Shown piece after piece: positions 49,328 through 63,446 of a stretch of DNA of 64,000 bases. The stretch covers positions 16,364,895-16,428,894 of the forward strand of contig CM060853.1 of the NCBI GenBank assembly GCA_030737835.1, written 5' to 3'. Made by a program: the position numbers and the translations under genes. Position 1 is the first letter of the stretch. Each line of letters begins with the position of its first letter. Under the pieces are notes generated by a model, which saw nothing but the letters and a program-made list of their open reading frames with translations, did no database searches and had not been told where the DNA came from. This stretch comes from Acorus gramineus. Its lineage: Eukaryota > Streptophyta > Magnoliopsida > Acorales > Acoraceae.

Positions 49328-50303
49328 AATCAAGTTAAAGCCTTATGTGGAGCATATATACTTCTACTGTCTTAGTCTTTTTGAAGGTATATAAAATATG
49401 TATATATCTTCACTTAAAAAATAAATTATGTTATATTTCATTAAATCAATGCCGCATTTCATGAAAATGACAGTACATGAGGTTGTAATATAACGAATAC
49501 ACGTAACAAAACATTGTATATTCAAATAAATAAATTACAAATTAAAACATCATCAATTTCGAAGTAGTATCACTTTTTTCTTCTTTTTTATAAAAACATT
49601 GTCTCCTTTTTAGACAAGTTGGATAAGATAGATTGATGCATACAATGAAACACACGATTCAAAATCATTATGAGACCAAAACAGTGATTTTTATATGGAG
49701 AAGTCTATTATGCTTCTGATCTAAAATCAGCAAAACAATGATGTAATTATGATTAAAATTTAGTCAATTTTTTTTTATAAATAAATTACAATAAGATAAT
49801 GATATTTTGCAACCCAATAACCTATAGAATGACATGGTTGGGATAAATCAATGAAATAATACTAATAAAGAGGAGCATTCACAGCTGTATGGACCACTAA
49901 AATAGTACTGGTTATGAATGAAATCCATGACACAAGGTGTGCAATTGCATGTTTTCAAATGGGAAACTTAATATGTTTTTGTCTAGCTAGTTGAGAAGAA
50001 GTGGCAAATGTGGCCTCATTTTTCATGAATGGAGTACTTCTTATATAAAATAGACAAAAAAAACCAAAAGAGAGTGTCTGATGGTTGGGAGCACTATTTT
50101 TCTGCTCTATGAAGATTTGTGGCAATGAAAACTCTCCATGTCTATGACTTGGTTCATTTTTATGTAGATGAAATATATATATATATATATAATCTCCCAC
50201 TATATATATATAATATGATCTGTATAAAGCTCCAGACACCAGTAGAGACATATATCAGTGAAACAGCACTTGTGGGTGTCTTATCTACACAAAGACAAAG
50301 CCA

Positions 50304-50335
<32 letters not shown>

Positions 50336-50762
50336 AAGCACAGATGGGTGTGTCTCTATTTGTCTTCTTGAAGATCTCATAAGGATCCATCCAGCCATTG
50401 CCCAACAGCAAGGCATGAATGGGGGTTCCTTCAAGTATATATTCTCATCAACCCTAATTACAACTCATGAAAAACACACACACACACACACAAAATATAT
50501 CAAACCATGAAAAACAACGATTAATGATGCATGTATAAAAAAAACCACGTAATCTTCATTTTAAAGAAAATTAAAGCAACATCACAAACTAATAAAGCAA
50601 ACAGACCAAAACCATAAACAAACCCACACACACCAAAAAAAAGAAAAAAAAAAATCAAACAAACAAAAAATTAAAAAGAAGAGAAGAGAAGATCCCTCTC
50701 ACCTGTATCAAGCGTGTTCAATCATATTTAAAAGAGAACCAAAAAAAAAAAAAAAAAACTCT
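49328..50762. other. 3' flank of the TCP gene with microsatellites
   Basis: It contains (TA)n at 50173-50190 and 50201-50212, (CT)n at 50306-50332, (AC)n at 50474-50492 and A-rich tracts at 50636-50652 and 50741-50758. The part next to 50763 is the probable 3' UTR. Confidence 0.55.
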
Positions 50763-51800
50763 TCAAGACGAGCTCGTCCCGGTCATCGTATCATTTCCTC
50801 CTCCGCCACCACCACCGTGCGATGATTGCTCCGACGACCCACCACCACCACCCACCCCCGGCAAAGCCGCTATCGGTCGGTATCCACCGAGCGACGCCAA
50901 GAACCCCATATGTCCCTCACCAATACCACCACCACCACCACCAGTCCCCAACCCAATCTGCTGCGCCGTGGGCAACAAAGCCATGGGAGCCGGAAAGTTC
51001 ATGAAATGCAACCCACTGGATATAGATCCTCTAAACAGCGCCGCCGCCGCCGCCGCCGCAGCCGCTGAAGTGTTAGACGTATTCGGTATCGCCCACATAG
51101 ACGACTCCCCACCATAACCCCCACCACTCACACCACCACCACCACCACCACCACCCATCAAACCAATGTTAGTAGTACTACTAGTAGGGACATTGTTGGC
51201 GACCATCCAGACCTGCCCAGCGTTGTCGGCGGCGGGGAAGAGAATCCTCTGATGCGGGTCGACGACGTCCCAGCTGTTGTGGGTTGAAGCGGTTGTGGTG
51301 AAAGGGGAGGAGGAGTGGGTGTGGTGAGGGGCGGAGAGGGAGGAGCCGGAGGAGCGGACGGAGATGTTGAGGGAGGTGAAGTTGGCGGGGATGGTGCCCG
51401 TGCCGGTGGCGGCGATGACGGCGGGTTCGGCTTGTTGGAGGAGCCATTCTATGGTCTCGCCGTCGGATTTGTGGCCGAGCTCGCGAGTGAGCGGGAAGAC
51501 GCGGGCGGCGCACGTGGCGGGCATGCGGATGCGGCGGCCGCGGCCGTCGACTTTTGTGTGGCGGTCCTTTGTGGAGGTGCGTTTGGGGGGTGGTTTTTTG
51601 GAGGAGGTGGAGGAGGAGGGGGGGTGGGGTTGGTGGGGGGTGGGGATAGAGTCGGGGGAGATGGAGAGGGAGGGGTAGGTGGAGGTGGAGCAGGCGGAGT
51701 CGTCTTGTGGGTTGGTGGTGGTGGTGGTGGGTGGGTTTCGCTTTTCGAGGAGTTGGAGGGGGAAGTTGGGGCGGCGGAGGCCGCCGTTGTCGCCGTCCAT
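50763..51800 (-). CDS. class I TCP transcription factor (TCP14/15/8-like)
   Basis: A single uninterrupted exon of 345 codons. Residues 76-134 form the TCP domain: [20 protein letters not shown], then [18 protein letters not shown] and [20 protein letters not shown]. The basic-region length and the [10 protein letters not shown] continuation identify class I (PCF). Upstream is a Ser/Thr/Pro-rich tail; downstream are Gly-rich (about 213-228) and Ala-rich runs and a C-terminal [11 protein letters not shown] motif seen in TCP14/15/8-type proteins. These nuclear factors bind GTGGGNCC/TGGGCC-type sites and promote cell proliferation, and most are intronless. An oddity is Pro103 in helix I, where class I proteins normally have Gln (VFQLTRELG). 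The GC-rich coding sequence produces long spurious antisense frames. Confidence 0.94.
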   Translation of the reverse strand: MDGDNGGLRRPNFPLQLLEKRNPPTTTTTNPQDDSACSTSTYPSLSISPDSIPTPHQPHPPSSSTSSKKPPPKRTSTKDRHTKVDGRGRRIRMPATCAARVFPLTRELGHKSDGETIEWLLQQAEPAVIAATGTGTIPANFTSLNISVRSSGSSLSAPHHTHSSSPFTTTASTHNSWDVVDPHQRILFPAADNAGQVWMVANNVPTSSTTNIGLMGGGGGGGGVSGGGYGGESSMWAIPNTSNTSAAAAAAAAALFRGSISSGLHFMNFPAPMALLPTAQQIGLGTGGGGGGIGEGHMGFLASLGGYRPIAALPGVGGGGGSSEQSSHGGGGGGGNDTMTGTSSS

Positions 51801-52140
51801 TGTTTACATGGGGGAGATTCGGAAGAGAGAGAGACAGAGAGAGAGAAAGAGAGTTCTGATGATTGATTGATGAACAAATTAAAAGAGAGATTGTTGTTTT
51901 TATTTTTTGTTTTGGGAGTGTTATGAGTGGGAGGAGAAGAGGGTTTGAAGAACAAATGAGATCGGACACTGATGTTGGGGGAGAGGTTTTGTTGTTGGAT
52001 CCCCAGTTCAGGATTTTTTTTGGGGGGGTATATGAGATATGTAAACACCCTCTCAAAAAACATATTTACTTTCTTTCTAAATATATCCTTCAAAGACTTT
52101 TTTTTAGCATTTATGCCCCTCAAAACCTAATATTTGCATG
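51801..52140 (-). promoter_or_regulatory. 5' UTR and proximal promoter of the TCP gene
   Basis: A GA-rich tract (51822-51853), reading as CT on the coding strand, lies just above the start codon. CT-rich leaders are common in plant 5' UTRs. Overlapping open frames on both strands here are compositional artefacts. Confidence 0.55.
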
Positions 52141-54191
52141 AAGATTATATCATACAATTAGGAGCAATTCTAGGGGAATAAAAAAACAGGGGTAACATTT
52201 ACCCTTTTTTTTTTTTTTTTTTGGTGAAGAGGCACATTATATTACTTTCATCTTGGTGATATGAGGGGTGAAATTTACTTGCATCTTGGTGATATGAGCT
52301 CCTACATGGGTGACGAACGCAGAGAAAATACATATTTGTGATTTTCATAAGGGATGCCACATAAAATTTAAAACAAGCATATTAAATTATGAGTGTAGAA
52401 TAATTATTTCAATAATAGTCTTATTCTGTTTCATATTTACAATAATAATTATTGACTTCTACACACATATTTAACTCAATCCATAGTTCACGACCACAAG
52501 CAGTCTCTTAACCGTCTATATACTGTCATATTACATATAATGTCATATTACAGAGAATGAAAATTTAAAAATATAATATATACTAGCTTATTCTAGTGTG
52601 TTGTGCACATACACACTTCATTTTCAATAACATTATGTATTTCAATGGAGGAGTGCATATTTTATAAAATAAAAAAATCAATGAGACCACAGATGGGACT
52701 GCACGTTAGGTCAGACATATCATTTTTCTATATATATAATATAAGGTGATTGTCCACCTCAAATTATCTTGTTTATTAAAAAAATTGGATTTAATTTTTT
52801 AATGGAATAAAATAAAGGAAACCAAACATATGAATATATGATGCCACCACATGATTTAAAATGATTTAAATGATATGATTTACATCATTATTACTCTTAA
52901 AGATTTATTAGACATACCGGCTTCCCCATTAACCATGCTCGAATAAGGATAAGGGTATTTTATTATATTTTTTTGTATTCAACCATGCTCCAATAAGTTC
53001 AAGTACAGTATTGCTCTCATTAATCGTGACAAAAAAATATAACCACACTTTTGAAAGAATTTGGTTTTAAAATGAATATCTTATTATCACCTACCAAAAG
53101 GGTTCACATGTAAATAGTGATTCTATGAGGATACATGTGCCAAACAGTGTTTTTTACTACGAAAAATCCTACTTTAAAGGATAGTTTAGTAATTCTAATT
53201 AGGAGAATTGATCATTTTCTAGAAATCCAATTCTGATGAGAAGTCCATGTACAGGAGCAATATAAAAACAATGGTAAGATATCTAAGAATGACCATAAGA
53301 ATATATTGTAGGATTCAAAACATCATCTATCAAGATATTCTAGTAGAAGGATGATATGAATTCCGTGGCATGCGCTCTCAGCTGTTGCTTCAATTGGGAT
53401 GATGCCCCTCCTCCATGGATAGCTACTCTGAGCTCCGGCCCAAGGGGTGGTTAATCTTTAAAAGATTCTTCGACGGTTAAGTCAGTCTCTTTCTCATCTC
53501 TTTTTTAGAAAAGCATTCATTTATCTCTATTTCATTTTCCCCCCTCTTTATTGTCATCCAGCCATTTTAATAGCGTCGGATCTTGCTTCAAATCCGTTGT
53601 CCCTCACCAAGGGTTGGGGGCTAATATGATATGGTGGGGTTTGCTTCTCCAATCGACTGCAAATTATTTCAAAATTAATAAGACTTACAGTATCCATCTA
53701 GGTGTGTTTGGATGTGAGGTTGAAACACTGAGATTCTTAAAATCTTATGTTTCAAACTCATTTTTTAAAAAGCTATGTTTATTAGATTTTTCAATTTTGA
53801 CCTAAATAGAAAGATTATGGTTTGAAAAGTTAGACGCTGAAAATGTGTTTAGATCTGAGTTTGAGAATTTTTAACTTTTTAAACACAGAATCTACCTAAA
53901 CTCATAACCAAACGGATCCAATTAACCCCGAGAGAAATGACTCATTGAGGACACGTGGCTGCTCGTGATTGGCCTGATGAGAATTGAACAAGTTGTAGGA
54001 TGGAATTGGTCCGCAATGGACATGTGGCGGACAACGATTAAGCCTGGAAAAATGGGCCCCACATACTTCAAACTAACCCTTGGTCTAATTTTTTATTCCA
54101 AAGAATTCATACCTTCTTTGTAATGTACATGAATTCATGTACCTTTCAAATGAAAATTTTTTTTTTTTGTTATCCATTAATACAAAAAAAA
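52141..54191. other. intergenic; Tourist-like remnant at 53703-53920
   Basis: No gene. At 53703-53920 the left end GTGTGTTTGGATGTGAG and the right end, which in reverse complement reads TTGGATCCGTTTGGTTATG, resemble the GTTTGGATGTGAG ends of the element at 34321-34744. A second internal AGATCTGAGTTTGAG copy is also present. Poly-T at 52206-52222. Confidence 0.45.
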
Positions 54192-54679
54192 GGGTTAAAA
54201 TCATCTATATCCCTACAAACATAGTTAATTCCCATATAAGTTATTGTGAAAGTTGGGATAGATAAACGGGTTCTTAAAAACTCACAAAAACCTCATTATC
54301 ATTATCAGATTAAATTTTCATTTAAATTTGACAGAATATTTTATCACCATATAATTGGATAAATATTATAATCTCTCTAAACAATCATAGAAACAAATTA
54401 GTTCATGCAAAGATCAAATTATCCTTGTAAGACTTTTATGTTTATTCATTTCCATTGATGTGTTGTTTGAAAAATGTTAAAAATTTGATGATAATTTAAT
54501 CATTTCATGATTATACGTTAAAATTAAGTAAGGTAGGTTAGGTTATGATTAATTTTTGTTGAAACTAGGGATGTATATGGGTTTTTGTGAGTTTTTAAGG
54601 ATTTGTACGTCTGCAACAACTTTGATAAGGACTTATATAGGATTATCCATATTTGTGAGGGCTTAAATGTCTTTAACCC
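54192..54679. repeat. fold-back MITE, family FB3
   Basis: The left end GGGTTAAAATCATCTATATCC pairs with the right end, which in reverse complement begins GGGTTAAAGACATTTAAGCC. The arms (about 110 bp) also share AAAAACTCACAAAAACC and its inverse. The A-rich flanks prevent a clear target duplication. Confidence 0.65.
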
Positions 54680-55337
54680 AAAAAAGTAAGATAAAAAAAT
54701 AGATCTAGTTTAAACATTATCTTTTCAATAGACTCTGCAATGAACTCCAAATTTTTAAACACACTAAAAAAAAAAAAAAAAAAAGGGTCCTCCATTAATT
54801 TTTGGTCTATTGACTATTCAGAATGTTAGAAAGACAGGAGAGGATAAGATGGGGTGGACAAGCTTTAAACAACATCTACAGATACAATTGAGTGGGAATT
54901 ACTTGGTGGGATGGAAAGAAGAGCAATCTCGGTTTTTATTTGAAGAGAGAGATGTGTTTTTGCTTTTTAGTTGATGAGCTTTATTTTTTATTTTTTTTTG
55001 GAGGGACCTTTTATTTAATTGTTTTGTTTCCTTTACTGTGGTTGGGCAGTCACTTGGGCTCAGAGTCCACGTGCGGTGCTCTTTATCATTCAATCCATAA
55101 AGACAGTAGTGGTCGAGGTGCGGGTCCCACCCCCTCCCTCCCAACCCCTTTTAACAAGTCAATAACAAAAGACAGAAGAAACATGAAAAATTGCCAACAC
55201 TCCATTAGTTCTTACATCACTTTTGCAAGCCAATTTATTTTTAAAAATATAGTATTGAATCAAAATATATTTTTTAAATAAAAATAAATAAATAAATATT
55301 AAAATTAATTAAATTATTTTTATGTTTTTAAACCCAA

Positions 55338-55376
<39 letters not shown>

Positions 55377-57190
55377 TTGATATGAGGATAGATGATGGGA
55401 TAATAGAATAAGTATTGATTATAATTATGAGGAGAACAAAACTTACATTGTTTGTCATGAATCAGCTTTGGTTAACATTTTTCACATCTGTGAAAGAGAT
55501 CACTGGATCATGCAAATCCTGGGGAACATTATTCTTTAAAAAACAAAATTATCATATTTGTTATAAAAAATAATCTTTTATAATTTAAAAAAGGTCAGCA
55601 ATTAAAGGGGTTGTATGTAACATTGTAAAAAAAAAAGATGAAAAACAGACAACACTTCATTAATTCTTAATACATCATTTTGCACTCTTGACATAATACA
55701 ATTTTTTTTTAAAAATAATATATATAATTTTAATAACATACATATTTTTATAAAAAACTAAATAATATATCTAAATAATTAAATAAATATGATCTGTTTA
55801 TTTTTTTTCAATGGAGAACATATTAATAAAATAGGATTTGTTTTCTTCATATGTAGTGTTTTTTTTTTTTTTTTTGAGGAAAATATAATCTATATATTAA
55901 GAAGCGATTGGAGAAGGAAATAAAACCAAAGAAAACTGGAGGAATATACGACATGAACGTTGTGTTAATAAGATTATAGAAACTAAATGACTACAGAATA
56001 AGTGAGTTTATCCATCCATGAGAAAATAGTGTATGCTGTGTGTGACTGGGAAAACAAAAGATAAATTACATGTGGGTCCTGCTGCTCTTCTACCCCATCC
56101 AGCAGGGCAATCATTCCATTGCCTTTTCTGCAAATTTTCATTTGTTGGTCTGCTTTTGTTCCCTTAACCATGGTTGGGACTATTTTGGGGATCCATCATT
56201 TTTTGTTAGGGTTAGTTTTTGGGTTGGTTAGATTTTTTTCACCACCACCAACTCCAAGCCATCGTTGGATAAGAGATTTCTGTCTTTTGAGTTGTGTTAG
56301 AACATTAATTTTCAAAAAAGAAAAGTCAGTGTAAAGCAAATAGTTTTATCCAAGTTGGATTGTGTGGATCTGTGAGTTTTTATGAAATTTGAATCCAATG
56401 GCTCGTGATGACAAACTCTTTTGAGTTATGAATTTAATACCTTAAATTACAGCCATCTGTGCTAACATTTGGAGATGAGTTTGAATAATTATCAGAGACA
56501 ATGTTTTTGTCTTAATCCTCCAAGACTCTCCCATCTTTTGAAAAATCCCAAAAATTAGCTTTAAAAAAATATTTACAAAAAATGTGTTTTTGGGAGAAGC
56601 TAATTCTAAAAGATATTTTAAGCAAAACAATGTTTTAAACTCGTTTCCAAACACCACATAAAAATTTGAATTATTGAAAAAAAAAATGTAAATGAGAAGA
56701 AATGAACCACGAAGATGAAATGAGAAGAAACTCAAAAATAAAAACAAATTATTTTTCTCTACAACCAGACTTTAATTTCCACAAAAAAATTAGAAATTTT
56801 CTCAACACAAACTAAAAAAAAACTCAACATCTTGTATTTAGACTCATAGTTAATAATTCAATGATTGATAATAAAATTTACAATCATAAATCATTGGTTC
56901 AAATTTCAGCATTTACAAAAAAAAGAAAAAAGATCAACACATGTATTTTTGTTCTCGAATAGAACATGCACTTCAAGCCAATGTTATTTTCAATTGATAA
57001 TATAAAAAAATTCAATTGAAAAAAAGAAAAACAAAATGAAAAGATAAAAATATAACCTTCAGTGAAATTACATCCTTCACTAGTAGATAGTAATTCTTAG
57101 TTCCAAAAACAACACTGTGGTTTCACACAATAATTTTTTTTTTTTTTATAATGTTTGCCTTTCTAGGTTGGCCTAAGCAATACCTATATC
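54680..57190. other. intergenic spacer
   Basis: No gene is seen. A perfect (AT)15 array is at 55341-55370, with A/T tracts at 54769-54784 and 55859-55876. Frames at 54892-55281 and 56119-56334 lack motifs. Confidence 0.4.
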
Positions 57191-57214
57191 TATATCTATA
57201 TATATGCATGCATA

Positions 57215-57350
57215 TAACATTTGGTCCCAAAATTCCAATGGCCCATCGACAGGGTGTCGTCGTTCCTCCCGTGCCGACCCATTGATGTTCCCGTGTCCAA
57301 GATCTCCTACCACTCTCTCTTACGTCGCGACATCATTTTTTGTTTTAAGG
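57215..57350 (+). other. short coding-like GC-rich segment, unidentified
   Basis: About 130 bp of balanced composition in AT-rich surroundings ends at a donor-like TTTTAAG-GTACGT (57350). One frame reads RPIDVPVSKISYHSLLRRDI. No upstream or downstream exon could be joined. It may be a gene fragment or chance. Confidence 0.25.
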
Positions 57351-60300
57351 TACGTTTGGTTGCACGATTGAACAACTTTTATGTTTATAGGAAGTTATGT
57401 TTTGTGATCGTACACCAAATAGAAAAACTGAAGCAACTTCTTGTAGACAGATTTCAGACAATTAATGCTAAAAAACTGGAGGGATAGCTTACTGCAGAAT
57501 CAGCTTTAAAATCCAGCGTTTGTAGAAAATCAGTTTCGCAATCGCGCAACTTAACACACTTAGGTAAATATTGTGATTCAAACCCATGATCTCATGATTA
57601 TAAATTATTTTATTGATGCGACGACTACTACCGTTCATGTTTAGATGGGAGAATATGGGAGGAATATATAGATAGAGGAACATAAGACAAAAAAATTGTT
57701 TGTTTGTAAGGAACTATGCCAGAATATATGAAAATAAGCTGGTATAGATATTTCAGGTCTCCCTCAAATTGTATTATTATACTCAATGTATTCCATTAGT
57801 ATAAAAAGAGCTCACATGTTAAATCATATGTCATTTACTTATATTAAATCAGGAGACTCACATGTTAAATAAATTATTCTCCTTTTATAAATCCTTACTT
57901 ACATCTTATTCACTTTTTATCTACAACTTATTTATTATCAACCAAACAACCAAAAATTTCATTTTTATATTTTCTAACAGAAATAATTACAAAACATGAC
58001 CAAACAAAAAAAACTTATTTTTATCCATATTAGAATAGTTATTTATCCACGAGTAGCATATGGCGCTACTCAAATGAGGGCTTATGGTTTGATCTCAACA
58101 TTAAAAATAAATAGAATAGAACCACATAAGAGAACACGGAAATTTGCATGGTTCGGTAAGATTTGATTGCATACGTGTAGAAGAGCAGAAAACAATTCAC
58201 TATTATCAAGTAATCAGACTCAAAATATTCTCTCTCTCCCCTCAACATTGTCTTTTTTCTTTTTAAAAAATCTTATACACAGTTCAAAATATCCTTAAAT
58301 ATGGGAACAAGAATATAATCTCTTAACTGTAACAAGGAAAATAATTTAAATAAATAAGGTAAAAATGAGAAAGAATAACCAAAATATCCTTAAAAAAAAT
58401 TGAGTCGGGGCGTTGCCTTTCAAACTCATGCGGACCTTCATTAACATACTCATTCACGTTAGAATGCAAAACGTCTCGCAATATTTTTGACAACATTAAT
58501 GACATATAACATAACCATTTGTGCATCTCATGTTAAGATAATTTGCAACATCAAAGCAATTAAATGTAAATAATGATTCAATCCTATCAATATTTCAAGG
58601 CTTTTGAAGGTGTATGTATACCAGTTCAAATTTTTTTGACATTGACAGTGTAACATAGCATGTGACAATAACTTAACTTCTTCAAAGGGAAATGAAGGGA
58701 AAAAAGGGGGGCCTGCATGCTTTTCTCAGGTGAGTATCATATCAGTTATTCAAAACTAATTAAAGAAACAAAAACACTGGCACCCATTATAAAAACTCAT
58801 GGCATTACATCTGTGAGTCATTGCATGCACTTTTTGCATTGCTGGAAACTGCATTGGCCCATATGAGATGTCGGTTGATACATAGTATAAATATAATTTA
58901 TATATCATATATGGGTAGTGGGGGCTCATCCAACCAAATTTTATTTTCAAAGTATTTCCATACAGAGATTGCGTTTTGGTGTCCGGCCCCTTAATTCCTG
59001 ATTAAGTTGGTGTTTTCAACATGTTTGTTTTGTCCAAGCTAATGGATCCCCACCTCAACACAGCTTTGAAACCAACTCACTAGAATTCAGTTCAACCATT
59101 TAATTAATAAAAAAAAATGACTCCAAATAACAATAAGTTATAGTACTTGGCATTTATACTTAACAAAAAATATCATCGAGTTAAAGGTTACTTATTTAGA
59201 TTTAAGATTAACCAAAATTGAACTGTGGCGTTATATATCATAATATAACAAATATATTAACTATAAACTGACAATTATATATCAATAAAAATACATAACA
59301 GTTAGAAAATCTTTCCACGGTAACTATTGATACTGTTTACATTTTTATACAGCATCACTCTGAAAGCCATTTTGATAAATGACAATTAATTTTTTTTCAT
59401 AACATAAAAACCATCTGGTTCAACAGCTTGCACATATTCATGGAGAATGAGAGGAATTGATTTATTATATCAAGTAATCAAAATACAATATCTCTCAGTT
59501 TGTTTCTCTCATCTTCACCATCTCTTTCTTACAAAACAAGTCCGTGCATGTGGTGGCATTTAATAAAAATTAATTTCTTTTACCCCTAACATGGATTAGA
59601 TCACATAAATAGGAGTGTAAAAGATCAAGTTACCCTTACCAAATTCAGACTTTTGGGAATAAACATGTTCTTTCTAGAATGCAATACATGTTGCAACAAA
59701 TATCTTCTTTCAAAAACAATACAAATATGCTAAAAAGTAGTTTTAGATCACACTAAAAATTTTAAATTTGCCAAAAAGTAATTTTGATCACACTATGAAG
59801 TTAAATGTGATCCTTGAGATCATAGAGATTGATGAAAGATAAAAGCCAAGTGATCTTTAGAGATCTCACCTACCTGCATTTTTATATAATAATACTCCAA
59901 AAAATATATTATAATCCCCAATGAATTTGTAATCTCTGATTATAAATTACTTTTAAGAAAAACATTGATTCCCTCGCAATCATGACCATAAACTCCAAAT
60001 ATTAAACTAAACATGTCCAATCATTCCCCATCAACCTTTATCTCCAGGTTAAAGAATCAAGATGGTACATGTTTTTTGGGCTAATAAATCCAACAGCTTG
60101 GATTAGCTATTCTATAATATCATACTGGAGCATTAGGGATAAAGCCTAGGTATTGTATAGTCCCTTTCAATGCAAAGCCTTCCCCAACCAAAAAATTGCT
60201 TTTTGAGTGTAAAGGACCTGTTTTGAGACTTTGAGACCTTCAAAGGGGACATGAATCAGAAAATGAGGAGGGTGAGTGGGCATTGCATGGCAGTGAGTAA

Positions 60301-62839
60301 CCCAATTAACAAAAAAAAAAATTGAATTGATTAAATACAGGGAAGGAGAATATTTTTTTATTTTTTTAAAAGTAGGGTCAAATGGATCAGAGTGGGAGTT
60401 TGGGGAGATGGAGAAAAGATGCTCTCAAAATCTGGATATGAGCATGACATTCCAAAAGTGGGAGAGTTGATACTATAATGTGCTTTTAAAAAAATAAAAA
60501 CAAATCAATACATGGTTTGTCTGTTGGTTTGGGAGATCCAAAAAAAGGTGGACAAAGTAACACTTGATGAATAAAATGTCCTGGGTCTGCAGTAATGGCC
60601 AAACACTAGTGTTAAAATGATTATGTAATTTATGTGACTCTCAAGCACATCTAGGTCTGTACTATGATCAATAGCTCGAACCCAACATTTTTCAGGTCCG
60701 TACTATCAAATACTAGTAATGTGAATGCAATTATTGCATATACAGATATAATATGACATACTAATTAGTACATTTTTTTTTATGCAACTAGTGCATTTTA
60801 TTTAATTTTAATTTATCTTTTTATTTTTTGTAATCAAGGATGTATAGTGCGGGTTGTCCTAGTAATTAATAGTATAGAGTACTGATTATTAATTAATTAG
60901 TGCATTTTAATTGCTAAAGGGTATATGTAACCCTGGCCTATAAGTGAATATACATTGTCAATCTCTGTTAATTGGCATAAATTTTGGTTTTGAAGAATAT
61001 ATGAAAAGCATGAGAGGAGTCGACCAGGGATCATATGCCTGTGTTTTTTTAGCTTGATTAAATCGGAGGGCTCAAAATTCATCAAATGAATAGAGCAATG
61101 TCTGATTAGTGGATCCATTGTATTTGGATTTATAGAACAATTCCATGATCCAAAAAAAAAAAAAAACATATATAACCAAAAAAATCCAAACTCAAGAGGA
61201 GATAGTCTGGATCCTTTGTGATGTGTGAGCTAATAAACAAGTGTCATGTAGCCGGTGCAAAACCATTTTCAATGAAAATTCTCACTTTAACTTATATTTA
61301 CTCAAAAACACATTCATTCTTTAAGTGGTTTTATGTACTGTCTATGTGACACTTTTTTTTTTCTTTAAATCCCATCTCATGAGAAAATATAAACAATCCA
61401 TAATTTTTTACAGGTAAATGTTTTTATTATTTCTTATTTCTTTTATTCATATTCAACAAAAGTAAAATTTCAAAACCGATCAGCAAAGAAAAATATATCT
61501 TCCAACTTGTTAAGAGATGATTTGATATTCATAATAGTTTTATTATTTCAAAAGACATAATACATGAACTTAATTATATTACATAAGATGGTATTCTTGT
61601 TTTACCAATTTTATTCATGCCAAACCAAATCCTAAGATCTTGAACGAACCAGATTCTCCTCTGAACAATCACATAAAAGATATGTCTCGATGTGGAAGAC
61701 ATGTTACTTATTTTCAAAACATGTCACTTAATAAAAAAATACATATAATATTTAAAAGCTGGAAAATAAATTAATGATCAAACTGGATGAATCGTTTAAC
61801 CACAGGAGGTGGAATTTATATCTTGCCATGCAGAATAATTTCATCTTGCCATGTTCATTTAATGAGTTATCTGTTCATACGTATTTGGAGACATACTGCG
61901 ATTAGATGCAATCACACAAAACCAGCCTCATTATATAAAACTGTGGAATCATACAAAGATGTGCATTATATTATGTATTTATGTGATTTATAACCCTCAT
62001 AAATGTTGTGCATATCTAATAGTTTATATAATGTATCATATAAAATGGTAAAATGTATCCAGTCCCCTAACAAATGTCGGATAATCATATCGATCTATAT
62101 AAACCTCCGTAATTCTCTGCTTATTTCACATAATCCCTTGCCATCACCTTGTTCAATTTGTGTGTGATCAACCTAACCCCACATGCTAAAAAGGCCATTG
62201 TATCTCTGAAAACGGTAATTATCTTTTTTACTGAATGATATAACACTCACTCCTAGTGTCCCACGAGTTCGGATCCTCTGTGGCTTTACCACATAGATCC
62301 ACTGTGTTTTTTTTTTTTTGAGAAAATATAGAATCTAGCTACCAACCGATTTTATATAGAAATGAGTCAGAATAGTTCTGAATTAAGGGTGGGAAGATAT
62401 AGAATGAATATGAGAACAATATAAATAAAATGATACAAGAGTGATGCGGGAGTGGAATGGGTGTCCACTCACCACCGGCCATACACCACCCCGCCTACAT
62501 TATGACCTCCATTGTGCCCCCGTTGAAGCTCACCCCTCTTGCGCCTACCAGTTCGTGTGCCCAATCTCAAAAAGGTGTCCTACACGCTTCATGTGAAGAT
62601 GTATTTTTTTCAAGTGATACAAAAAAAAAAAGAAAAAAAAAAAAAAGAGCACGTGAAAGACAAATATGTTACATTAATGAAATAATTCAATTTTTATTTG
62701 GTCAGATATTAGATATTGACATTCAAGTTCCAAAAAATATCTTATTATACCTTTTAATTATAATAATAATTAACCTAGTGATAACATTGTTTTCATCATA
62801 ACAGAGAACCAAAAAGAATGTCCATCCGCGCTGGCACCC
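57351..62839. other. long gene-free AT-rich spacer
   Basis: No credible coding exon was seen on either strand. There are scattered A/T tracts, for example at 61150-61166 and 62623-62646. The open frames at 60897-61169 and 62457-62801 are low-complexity or unsupported. Confidence 0.45.
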
Positions 62840-63210
62840 CCGCCACGTCATCAGACAGTTGGAATCTTCCCTCCTGTGCGGGGGTCCAACAACGTATTAT
62901 TATTAGAAATAAATAAATAAATACAAACAAATCAAATACCCAGATCCCTAGGGCTGACGTCATCGACCAACTGATGCACTTTCAAACCCATTAGGGCTGA
63001 CGTGGTCGGTCGAAGGAGAACCCCCCGTCACATCATCATCAAACTGGGGCCCACCTCCACAGCACGTCACGACGCCTTGTCGCGCGCAAATTCACGGAAA
63101 TGCCACTGAATCGGATGCTCTCACTCCTGGAATCGACGGCCAGAAACAGCGCGGATTCGCGAGTGAGCCTGTGGTAACGATGACCGGACGCGTAAAGCAA
63201 TTACACGTGT
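62840..63210. promoter_or_regulatory. GC-rich patch with clustered TGACG/ACGT motifs
   Basis: The motifs are CCACGTCA (62843-62850), the palindrome TGACGTCA (62955-62962), TGACGTGG (62998-63005), ACGTCAC (63064-63070) and ACACGTGT (63203-63210). The 12-mer TAGGGCTGACGT occurs twice, 43 bp apart (62949 and 62992). TGACG is the core bound by TGA/bZIP factors. The nearest gene in the window is 11 kb away, so this may be the upstream region of a gene beyond the right edge. Confidence 0.4.
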
Positions 63211-63446
63211 AGACTGTTAACTCGTCACATCACAGCCGTCCAGAGGAGGACCTGTTAAAGCCATCCAAAAAAATAATCTCATCATGGTGACCGTTGGCCG
63301 GACCGTCCGTCCGAACAGCAGCTTTTCTTTTCTTTTCTTTTCTTTTTTTTGGACATTAATGAGACTTGGGGCAGTGGAACTGCAATGGCATGCATGACTC
63401 GGTGACCTGTTAAGAGTTCATGTGTGGTGGTGGCGTAGAGAAACTG

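Noticed and set aside
51315-51866. Long plus-strand open frame (183 codons) opposite the TCP gene
   Set aside because: It is a GC-driven antisense shadow: the translation is Gly/Val low-complexity, and the minus-strand frame carries a complete TCP domain.
51181-52056. Minus-strand frame of 291 codons overlapping the TCP gene
   Set aside because: It is out of frame with the TCP domain and consists of Pro/Arg/His runs from the same repeats.
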